Of a DNA stretch of 64,000 nt, positions 26,718 through 34,087 are shown one piece after another; the stretch's first letter is position 1, and every line of letters begins with the position of its first letter. The notes under the pieces are model-generated. The model was not told the origin of the DNA and searched no databases. It saw only the letters and a program-made list of their open reading frames with translations. Position numbers and translations under genes: made by a program. Source of the stretch: Azoarcus sp. L1K30. GTDB lineage: Bacteria > Pseudomonadota > Gammaproteobacteria > Burkholderiales > Rhodocyclaceae. The stretch spans positions 3,024,999 through 3,088,998 of the forward strand of contig NZ_JAGRRD010000001.1 of NCBI RefSeq assembly GCF_018122735.1, written 5' to 3'.

Positions 26718-28440
26718 CAGCCTGATCCTGCGTGACGCGCATGACCTCTTCCAGCGATGTCACGCCCGCCGCAACCTTGCGCAGACCATCTTCATACAGC
26801 GTCACCATGCCCGCCTTGCGCGCGACCGCGTGCAATTCGGTCGCATCGGCACCGTTGATGATCGCGCGATGCATGGATTCATCGAGAACGAACAGTTCAT
26901 GAATGCCGACACGCCCCCGATACCCCGATCCGCGGCACTGCGGACAGCCCCGAGCAACGTGTATGACCGAATCCTTCGTGCAGAACTGATCTAGGCCGGT
27001 ACGCTGCAGCACCTCCGGCGTCAGCTCCTCCGGCGCCTTGCAGTGATCGCACAGACGCCTCACCAGCCGCTGCGCAAGCACGCCATTGACCGACGAGGTG
27101 ATGAGATAGCGCTCGACGCCCATGTCCTGCAGACGCACGACCGCACCCGCAGCCGTGTTCGTATGCAGCGTCGACAGCACGAGGTGCCCGGTCAGCGCCG
27201 ACTGCACGGCAATCTGTGCAGTCTCACCGTCGCGCATCTCCCCGATCATGATGATGTCGGGGTCCTGGCGAAGAATGGAGCGCAGGGCACTGGCAAAGGT
27301 CAAGCCGATCTGGGGGTGAACGTGAATCTGATTCACGCCCTCGAGCTGGTATTCGACTGGATCCTCCACCGTGAGAATCTTGAGCGTCTCCGCATCGAGC
27401 TTGGACAGGGCCGCATACAGGGTTGTCGTCTTGCCCGACCCGGTCGGCCCGGTGACGAGCACGATGCCATGGGGTCGCGCCAGCAACTCGTTGAAACGAG
27501 CAAGCGTTTCGCGCTCGAAGCCCATTTCCTCAAGACTGAACCGGACACTTGCGCGGTCGAGTACGCGCATCACCACACTCTCGCCATGCACCGTGGGAAC
27601 CGTCGACACGCGCAGATCGAGTTCCCGCCCCTTGACTCGAACCTTGATGCGCCCGTCCTGCGGCAAGCGGCGCTCGGCGATATCGAGATGAGCCAGGAGC
27701 TTTACCCGGGAAATGACGGCGGCGGTGAGGCGCGCGGGCGCGCTCTCGTCGCTGTGTATGACGCCATCGACCCGATAGCGAACATGCAGGCCATCCTCAA
27801 ACGGTTCGAGGTGGATGTCCGACGCCCGCAGGTCGGTGACCCGACCGATGATGGTATTGACCAGTCGGATGACAGGCGCTTCGCTGGCCAGGTCCCTCAG
27901 GTGTTCGACGAAATCACCCGCTTCGGCTTCGTCCGACGCCGTACCGTCATCGTCGTCCTCGGCATTGTCGAAAGCTTGTGCCAGCGCCTTTTCGATATCG
28001 GTCTCGAGCGCCAGCATGGGGCGAATCTCGAGACCGGTCGCGAGGCGGAGCGCCTTGAGCACGAACGCATCCTGCGGGACCGCCATGGCGGTTTCCAGTT
28101 GCCCGTCGGCCACCCGCACCGGCAAGGCAAGGTGACTGCGGAGAAACTCCGCCTGCAAACCCTCGATCTCGGGCAGCACCGCGGGAAAATCATCTGCCGT
28201 CACGAACGGAAGCCCGAGCTGATGCGACAACGCAGTGGCGATATCGGCCTCCGACACCACGCCAAGCCGGACCAGCACGCGACCGAGCATGCCGCCCATC
28301 TCGTCCTGTGCAGAGAGTGCACGATCGAGATCGCGCGCATTCAGCTTTCCAGCACTCAGCAACAGTTCGCCCAGCTTGGGGCGCGCCGTCTGAAGTGGGG
28401 GAAGCGAGGGTTCGGTCTGCTCTGTGGGCTGGTTTGACAT
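26710..28440 (-). CDS. gspE: Type II secretion ATPase GspE
   Basis: 576 aa. An MshEN-type N-domain covers about 20-150. The ATPase core has Walker A G-P-T-G-S-G-K-T at 331-338, the Asp box/Walker B region R-Q-D-P-D-I-I-M-I-G-E-M-R-D, and a His box T-G-H-L-V-L-S-T-L-H-T. The four zinc cysteines are C464, C467, C499 and C502 (C-D-H-C and C-P-Q-C), marking this as GspE rather than a pilus retraction ATPase. It is the first gene of the operon. The 135-bp region upstream, before the wbpM-like gene, should hold the operon promoter, though no convincing sigma70 site is visible there. Confidence 0.96.
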   Translation of the reverse strand: MSNQPTEQTEPSLPPLQTARPKLGELLLSAGKLNARDLDRALSAQDEMGGMLGRVLVRLGVVSEADIATALSHQLGLPFVTADDFPAVLPEIEGLQAEFLRSHLALPVRVADGQLETAMAVPQDAFVLKALRLATGLEIRPMLALETDIEKALAQAFDNAEDDDDGTASDEAEAGDFVEHLRDLASEAPVIRLVNTIIGRVTDLRASDIHLEPFEDGLHVRYRVDGVIHSDESAPARLTAAVISRVKLLAHLDIAERRLPQDGRIKVRVKGRELDLRVSTVPTVHGESVVMRVLDRASVRFSLEEMGFERETLARFNELLARPHGIVLVTGPTGSGKTTTLYAALSKLDAETLKILTVEDPVEYQLEGVNQIHVHPQIGLTFASALRSILRQDPDIIMIGEMRDGETAQIAVQSALTGHLVLSTLHTNTAAGAVVRLQDMGVERYLITSSVNGVLAQRLVRRLCDHCKAPEELTPEVLQRTGLDQFCTKDSVIHVARGCPQCRGSGYRGRVGIHELFVLDESMHRAIINGADATELHAVARKAGMVTLYEDGLRKVAAGVTSLEEVMRVTQDQADA

Positions 28441-28575
28441 TCAATCAGGCGACACGCTAGAAGTGGAGATTTTGTCGCGGGGGAAGTACCCGCGCGCCCA
28501 GTGGCCGACTGCACTTGCAGTGCCGGGCGAGGACTTCACGCGTCGATCCGTGCCCGGTTTGCCACGACACCCGTC

Positions 28576-30450
28576 CTAGACGACTGCAACCGCCGGTTCG
28601 ACGAGGTAGGGGCGCGGAGGATTATAGGGCACATATTCGGGAACCCAGCGCCTGAGGTCACGACGAACCTCGTCGTCGGTGCGAATCTTCGCCGAATTGA
28701 TCCACCGGATCAGCCCGTCAATCTCGAACCCCTCCGGCGGCGCCGCGCCAGCCACGCGCAGCTTCGGGTGATGTGTAGGCCGGGTCTTCTCGTAATCGGC
28801 GAGCACCTCTTCGTAGAGTTTCTCGCCGGGGCGAAGCCCACTGAACACAATCGGAATCTCGTCCTCGGTATGGCCAGAAAGGCGAATCATGTCGCGGGCC
28901 AGATCGAGCACCTTCACCGGCTCACCCATATCCAGGACGAAAACCTCTCCGCCCTCGCCCATTGCCGCCGCCTGCAAAACGAGTTGCGCCGACTCATTCA
29001 CCGCCATGAAATACCGCGTGATCTCCGGGTGCGTCACGGTAACCGGTCCACCGCGCTCGATCTGGGCCTGGAACTTGGGAATCACACTACCCGCGCTGCC
29101 CAGCACATTACCGAAGCGCACCATCTCGAAGCGCGTAAGCTTTGACTTTGCCTGCAATACGAGGCAGATAATCTCGGCCAGGCGTTTGGTGGCCCCCATG
29201 ACATTGGTCGGATTCACCGCCTTGTCCGTAGATACCAGCACGAAACGCTCGACACCGATGCTCGCGCACGATTGTGCCAGCACCCACGTACCCAGTACGT
29301 TGTTGCGCACGGCCTGCCAGGTATTGTTTTCCTCCATGAGCGGCACGTGCTTGTAGGCCGCAGCATGAAATACGACCGCCGGTACATAGCGTTCGAGAAT
29401 CTCCGTGACCCGGCGGCGATCCTTCACGTCGCCCGCCACCGCGACCAGGGAAGTCTTGGGGAAAGCATCGGCAAACTGCTCGGCAAGCTGATAAAGCGCG
29501 AACTCGCTGAGCTCGAAAGCAATGATCTGCGCCGGCTCGAACCTGGCAATCTGGCGACACAGTTCGGCCCCGATCGAGCCGCCCGCCCCGGTCACCATCA
29601 CAACACGCCCGTGCAACAGATCCCGCACCTGCGGGGTATCGATCACCACCGGTTCGCGTCCGAGCAGATCCTCGAGATTCACACGCCTGATCTGCGACAC
29701 GGCATCATGCCCGGAGATGATCTGCCCCATGGTCGGCAGCGTAAAGGCCTTCACCCCCGAGCGCATGCACTCGTTCGCCACCTCTCGAAGCCTTGCGGGC
29801 GCCGACTCCGGCATGGCAATGATCGCGTGGCGCGTTTTGAACACCGCGGCCCATTCCGGCAGGCTGGAAATCGGGCCCAGCACCCGCACGCCACACACCT
29901 CACGAAAAAGCGTTGCGGGATTGTCGTCCAGGATCCCGACGACATGCCACTCACGCGAACGCGCCAACTCTTTCACCAGACTCGCGGCGAAACGCCCCAC
30001 GCCAAGCACCAGCACCGGGCGACCGACCGACTGCATGGCACCGAACTCTTTCTGCTCCTTGAACACCCTATAGACCACACGCCCACCCGCCATGACCAGC
30101 ATCAGGAAGAGCGGATAGAGCACCAGCATCGATCGCGGCAACAGCGGCGACGGGTGGATCAGCACCGCACCGATGGCCAACACCACCCCGCTGGCCATGA
30201 CCGCCTTGGCCAGCCGCATCAGGTCCGGCAGGCTGGCGAAGATCCAGATTCCGCGATAGAGGCCTGCCGCCCTGAATACAAGCGCCTGGGCCGGCAACAT
30301 GACGACGGCACCACCGAACAGAATCGTCAGGTACTCGTCCGGCACGGAAAAGTTGAAGCGAACACTCAGTGCAAGTGTCCAGGCCAGCAGCACGGCAGCC
30401 AAGTCAAACGCAAAAACAGTCAGGGAACGCCAATTCGCGGGAAGTCTCAT
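28576..30450 (-). CDS. WbpM/FlaA1/CapD-type membrane-bound nucleotide-sugar 4,6-dehydratase
   Basis: 624 aa from the ATG at 30450, with AGG 7 nt upstream; a second ATG lies at 30456. Four to five membrane spans fill the first about 150 residues. A first NAD-binding domain has V-L-V-L-G-V-G-R-F-A. The catalytic domain has V-T-G-A-G-G-S-I-G-A-E-L-C, then A-A-Y-K-H-V-P-L-M-E and S-T-D-K-A-V-N-P-T-N-V-M-G-A-T-K-R, where Met replaces the usual Tyr of the triad as in WbpM. Such enzymes convert UDP-GlcNAc to a 4-keto-6-deoxy sugar, the first step to QuiNAc, FucNAc or bacillosamine. Together with the DegT-type aminotransferase at 1-460 this fits amino-deoxy sugar synthesis. The exact product is not determined by sequence. 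Confidence 0.9.
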   Translation of the reverse strand: MRLPANWRSLTVFAFDLAAVLLAWTLALSVRFNFSVPDEYLTILFGGAVVMLPAQALVFRAAGLYRGIWIFASLPDLMRLAKAVMASGVVLAIGAVLIHPSPLLPRSMLVLYPLFLMLVMAGGRVVYRVFKEQKEFGAMQSVGRPVLVLGVGRFAASLVKELARSREWHVVGILDDNPATLFREVCGVRVLGPISSLPEWAAVFKTRHAIIAMPESAPARLREVANECMRSGVKAFTLPTMGQIISGHDAVSQIRRVNLEDLLGREPVVIDTPQVRDLLHGRVVMVTGAGGSIGAELCRQIARFEPAQIIAFELSEFALYQLAEQFADAFPKTSLVAVAGDVKDRRRVTEILERYVPAVVFHAAAYKHVPLMEENNTWQAVRNNVLGTWVLAQSCASIGVERFVLVSTDKAVNPTNVMGATKRLAEIICLVLQAKSKLTRFEMVRFGNVLGSAGSVIPKFQAQIERGGPVTVTHPEITRYFMAVNESAQLVLQAAAMGEGGEVFVLDMGEPVKVLDLARDMIRLSGHTEDEIPIVFSGLRPGEKLYEEVLADYEKTRPTHHPKLRVAGAAPPEGFEIDGLIRWINSAKIRTDDEVRRDLRRWVPEYVPYNPPRPYLVEPAVAVV

Positions 30451-30859
30451 CGTCATGCCTGGCCGCACAAGAAATCGCACATCACGAGACCCTGATTCAC
30501 GCAATTCAAATAAAACATAGGCGCACTGACCTTGCGGGGGATGTCCGCTGCGGAATAAACGCGTCCATGGTGACAGCGCGCGAAAATATCTTCATCCGCG
30601 AATTGTAAGCGTTTGTCGGGTATTAGCGCGATAGCAGTGTCAATAGTGCAACATTCACTGAAGATTTAAATGCTTGGCATGAAACGGCGCACTTGTCGGC
30701 GCCGGGCGCACGAACGCCGCATGTCATTCGCCTCAAACATGCGAAGCAACTGGCATACCGCTACGTGCGGCCTTCTGGCTCCAGTTATCTGGATCAAGTA
30801 CAATTACGGGTTTCCGCCATTTATGCCTTTATTGGCGAAGATCACCGCAAGGACCTCGT
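30451..30859. other. Divergent intergenic region between wbpM-like gene and sugar-transfer cassette
   Basis: 409 bp with no credible gene. The middle (about 30580-30680) is clearly more AT-rich than its surroundings. A TACAAT hexamer at 30799-30804 could be a -10 for the rightward cassette, but there is no good -35. On the reverse strand TTGACA at 30643-30638 and TAATAC at 30625-30620 are only 12 bp apart, too close for one sigma70 promoter. Regulation from here is likely but not assignable. Confidence 0.4.
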
Positions 30860-31207
30860 GTGCCGCTCCTGTACATTCTTGCGACGCTGTTATGCGTCAC
30901 TGGCATCGCGGCCGGCCAGATACTGTTCAAGCAAGCCGCGCTAAACATCCAGGACGCTACTGACTGGCAGGCGTGGGCCTTCAATGGTGCGCTGATTGCC
31001 GCTCTTGCCCTGTACGGATTCACCACCTTGTTCTGGATCTGGATCCTGCGCCACGTGCCGCTGCACCTGGCCTACCCGTTCATGGGACTGGCGTTTCTGA
31101 TCGTGCCGCTGCTGGAACACCTTGTATTCGGTTCGCCCCTGCACCTGCGGACCTTCCTTGGCGGCGGATTGATTCTTCTCGGCGTTATGATCGCAGCATC
31201 AACCTGA
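30860..31207 (+). CDS. Small four-span EamA/SMR-type membrane protein (ArnE/ArnF-like carrier)
   Basis: 115 aa from a GTG at 30860 with AAGGA 4 nt upstream. Four hydrophobic segments, with G-I-A-A-G-Q-I-L-F-K-Q-A-A in the first, match half-size drug/metabolite transporters such as ArnE/ArnF, which flip undecaprenyl-phosphate-sugars. H-L-A-Y-P-F-M-G-L-A-F at the third span and G-G-G-L-I-L-L-G-V-M at the fourth fit. Only 14 bp separate it from a DPM1/GtrB-like transferase gene, so a role in flipping the lipid-linked sugar that enzyme makes is the best reading. Confidence 0.75.
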   Translation: MPLLYILATLLCVTGIAAGQILFKQAALNIQDATDWQAWAFNGALIAALALYGFTTLFWIWILRHVPLHLAYPFMGLAFLIVPLLEHLVFGSPLHLRTFLGGGLILLGVMIAAST

Positions 31208-31221
31208 AGTAGCAAGCCTTC

Positions 31222-32193
31222 ATGAAAATCGCTGTGACCATCCCCTGCTACAAGGTTCGCAACCACATTCTCCAGGTACTGGCGGCCATCCCCTCTTCAG
31301 TGACGAAGATCTACGCGGTCGACGACTGCTGCCCTGAGGGAAGCGGCGACTTCATCGAGGCGAATTGCCACGATCCGCGCGTCCAGGTGCTGCGCAACCC
31401 GATCAATCTGGGCGTGGGAGGCGCGGTGACGACGGGCTACCGCCAGGCCTTGAAAGACGAGATGGATATCGTGGTCAAAGTCGACGGCGATGGCCAGATG
31501 GACCCTCAACTGATTCCCCATTTTGTCCGCCCGATCAGAAAGGGGCGCGCCGACTACACCAAGGGGAATCGCTTTTACCGTCACGAATCGCTGCGCGGGA
31601 TGCCCCGCATCCGGCTGGTCGGCAACGCCATGCTGTCCTTTCTGACGAAGCTTAGCTGCGGCTATTGGAACGTGATGGACCCGACCAACGGCTATACCGC
31701 CATTCACACGCAGGTGTTACGTGAGCTGCCCCTGGAGAAGCTGGAAACCCGCTATTTCTTCGAATCCGACATGCTGTTTCGCCTGAATACGGCGAGAGCG
31801 GTGGTGAAAGATGTGCCAATGGATGCCGTCTATGCTGACGAGACCTCTGGCCTGAACGTGCGCAAGATCCTGCCGGAATTCGCGGCCAAGCACCTCTCCC
31901 GCCTTTGCCGGCGCTACGTGTACAACTACTGGCTGCGGGACTTCAACATCGGCTCGCTGTACAGCCTGATGGGCGGGCTGTTCCTCATGGGTGGCACCCT
32001 GTTCGGCCTGGGGCACTGGGTCAGCAGCGGTCTGCAAGGCATACCGGCCACCAGCGGCACCGTGATGCTGGCAGCCTTGCCGATCCTGATCGGCACTCAG
32101 CTGCTGATCGCCTTCCTGCATTACGACATCAGCAGCACGCCCCAAGAACCGCTTCATCCTCATCTCTCACCGCACCAGGCACATCCAGAATGA
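31222..32193 (+). CDS. GtrB/DPM1-like polyprenyl-phosphate glycosyltransferase (GT2)
   Basis: 323 aa. Motifs: V-T-I-P-C-Y-K at the N-terminus, I-Y-A-V-D-D-C, and the DxD-type V-D-G-D-G-Q-M. Then come P-T-N-G-Y-T-A-I-H and R-Y-F-F-E-S-D-M-L, as in dolichol/undecaprenyl-phosphate sugar synthases. Two membrane spans near the C-terminus (S-L-M-G-G-L-F-L-M-G-G-T and M-L-A-A-L-P-I-L-I-G-T-Q) match GtrB/PglC-like membrane forms. It would load a sugar on undecaprenyl phosphate at the inner face. The stop overlaps the next start (ATGA). Confidence 0.88.
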   Translation: MKIAVTIPCYKVRNHILQVLAAIPSSVTKIYAVDDCCPEGSGDFIEANCHDPRVQVLRNPINLGVGGAVTTGYRQALKDEMDIVVKVDGDGQMDPQLIPHFVRPIRKGRADYTKGNRFYRHESLRGMPRIRLVGNAMLSFLTKLSCGYWNVMDPTNGYTAIHTQVLRELPLEKLETRYFFESDMLFRLNTARAVVKDVPMDAVYADETSGLNVRKILPEFAAKHLSRLCRRYVYNYWLRDFNIGSLYSLMGGLFLMGGTLFGLGHWVSSGLQGIPATSGTVMLAALPILIGTQLLIAFLHYDISSTPQEPLHPHLSPHQAHPE

Positions 32194-33965
32194 ATGCATC
32201 ACGGTTTGTCGCGGCCCTCCGGGAGCGGCCTTTTGCCTGGTTCTTTGGCCTGTTCTTGCCGCTGCTGGTCCAGCAGCTGCATTACCGGGCGTCACCGCTA
32301 ACCCACATCATCCGATTTGACACGCAGGCCACCTACCTCCCGCTGGCGCGTCGCTTTCTGGAGGACGCGGCCGGGCTGTTCGCCGACCCGGCCCACCTGA
32401 TCGTCGCGCCCGGCTCGTTCATCTACCTTGCCATGTTCGGCGCCGACAACGACCTTGCAGTGCAGGCCAATCTGGCTTTGAGCGGCTTGATCCTGCTGCT
32501 GTCATTCGACGCCCTGCGCCGAATCGCCGGTTTCGTCGCCGCCACGGCAGTCGCCTGGCTGATCGCCCTGTCGCCCCTGATGCCGGAAGTCTTGATCTCG
32601 GCGCTGAGCGAACCCCCTCACTTGCTGTTCCTGAGCCTCTGGCTATGGTGCTGCGCACTGATCTGCGAATCGCCGCAGCGTCGCTGGCCGGTGGCACTTG
32701 GGGGCATCGCGCTGTTGATGTCGATCCTGTGCAGGGCCACCTATATCTACTGGATATTGGCTGCCATTGGCGCCTGTGCCCTGCTGCTCTGGCGCGGCAC
32801 ACCGAGACTCCGAAGCATCGCCACCCCACTCTTGATACTGCACCTGATCGCCGGGGGCGGCACGGCAAGCTATATCGCGTACAACAAGATCGTGTTTGAC
32901 CTTCCAATGGTCGCCACCGGCAGCGGAGCCGCGCTTTACTTCGGACTTAACCCGGCGGTGGCTGGCTATGAACCACCTTATTTCGGCCTGGGGCACGACC
33001 ACTTTCAAGTACTCGCCGGGATGGGAGACCACCTGTCCATCGAAGGCGACAAGCGCTTGAGCCAGTTGGCCAAAGCGGAGCTGATCGACATGCCGATGCC
33101 GGTGCTGGCCAAGCTGCTGATGCAGAAGGCAGGTGCCACGTTATTTTTCAGCCAGGGCGACCTTAGCCGCAAGGTGTTCAACGCCCGTGCCTCGCATGTC
33201 CTGCTGATCGTCCTCACCGCTTTTGGTCTCTGGCGTTACCGGCGCGAACCCTACCATTGGATGCTGTGCTGCATTGCAGCCTATCAGGTAGCGATCATGA
33301 GCCTGGTCATGCACAGTACGCGCTATGCAATCGGCGCCATCGAGCTCCCGCTGACAATGCTGGCGGCCTTTGGTGTGGCCGCCATCTGGCAGGCCAGCGC
33401 CCGTCGCCGCGCACTGGCCGCATGTATCGCCATCACGATGTTGGGCGTAGCGACAGGCTACCTGCACCAACGCCACACGCGTCCGCTGATGCCGGATTTG
33501 GCCCATGTGCCGCATCGCACGATCGCCGTAGCGGAGCCCGCTCTTCTGAAATGGCAGGGGCTGGATGGCAATCCCTTCTCCCCCGCGGGCGCACGCAGCA
33601 CTGAAAAGGACGCGTATATCATCTGGGAGCAACTGACATATCTCCAACCCGTCGGAATACCGATCGTGCAGTTTCATGCCCTGAACTTCGATAAGGACTG
33701 CGACGAGGTCTGGCTCGACTATCTACCGCCGGGCGGTCCGTTCAGAAGCACCCATGTTCCCCTGAACCACATGAAGCCTCCGCAGACGATCAGTATTGGC
33801 ACGCTGGCACTGAACTCACTCACCCCCATGGGCGGCACCCTGCGCATACGCATGAGCTGCCCCGTGGGTACCCGGCTTGCGCTGGAAGACCTGAAGATCC
33901 ACACGATCACCCGAGGCCCGCACTATCTGGAACAGATCCAACAAGCGGCTCAAAACAATGACTGA
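32190..33965 (+). CDS. Polytopic membrane glycosyltransferase-like protein (GT-C type, unassigned)
   Basis: 591 aa from the ATG at 32190; a longer upstream frame lies inside the GT2 gene. About ten membrane spans lie between 15 and 440, with a periplasmic loop after the first span (R-F-D-T-Q-A-T-Y-L-P-L-A-R-R-F) containing an Asp where GT-C enzymes of the PMT/ArnT/GtrC kind keep their catalytic acid. About 140 soluble residues end the protein. As the third member of a carrier/GtrB-like/membrane enzyme set it would transfer the lipid-linked sugar to a periplasmic glycan or protein. I do not recognise a named family; the call rests on topology, the D near the first loop and operon order. Confidence 0.62.
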   Translation: MNASRFVAALRERPFAWFFGLFLPLLVQQLHYRASPLTHIIRFDTQATYLPLARRFLEDAAGLFADPAHLIVAPGSFIYLAMFGADNDLAVQANLALSGLILLLSFDALRRIAGFVAATAVAWLIALSPLMPEVLISALSEPPHLLFLSLWLWCCALICESPQRRWPVALGGIALLMSILCRATYIYWILAAIGACALLLWRGTPRLRSIATPLLILHLIAGGGTASYIAYNKIVFDLPMVATGSGAALYFGLNPAVAGYEPPYFGLGHDHFQVLAGMGDHLSIEGDKRLSQLAKAELIDMPMPVLAKLLMQKAGATLFFSQGDLSRKVFNARASHVLLIVLTAFGLWRYRREPYHWMLCCIAAYQVAIMSLVMHSTRYAIGAIELPLTMLAAFGVAAIWQASARRRALAACIAITMLGVATGYLHQRHTRPLMPDLAHVPHRTIAVAEPALLKWQGLDGNPFSPAGARSTEKDAYIIWEQLTYLQPVGIPIVQFHALNFDKDCDEVWLDYLPPGGPFRSTHVPLNHMKPPQTISIGTLALNSLTPMGGTLRIRMSCPVGTRLALEDLKIHTITRGPHYLEQIQQAAQNND

Positions 33966-34087
33966 TTCCGGTCAGGCTCCTCCAGGACAAGCCTTGCCGT
34001 AGCGCCTGGTGGTGTACTGCACGCAGACAGCGCCGACAAACGCCTGTTCACGCATACTCTCCCGCACGCATTCATTCTTGACGACAG

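Noticed and set aside
30620-30643. TTGACA and TAATAC on the reverse strand as a promoter for the WbpM-like gene
   Set aside because: The boxes are only 12 bp apart, outside the range for sigma70.
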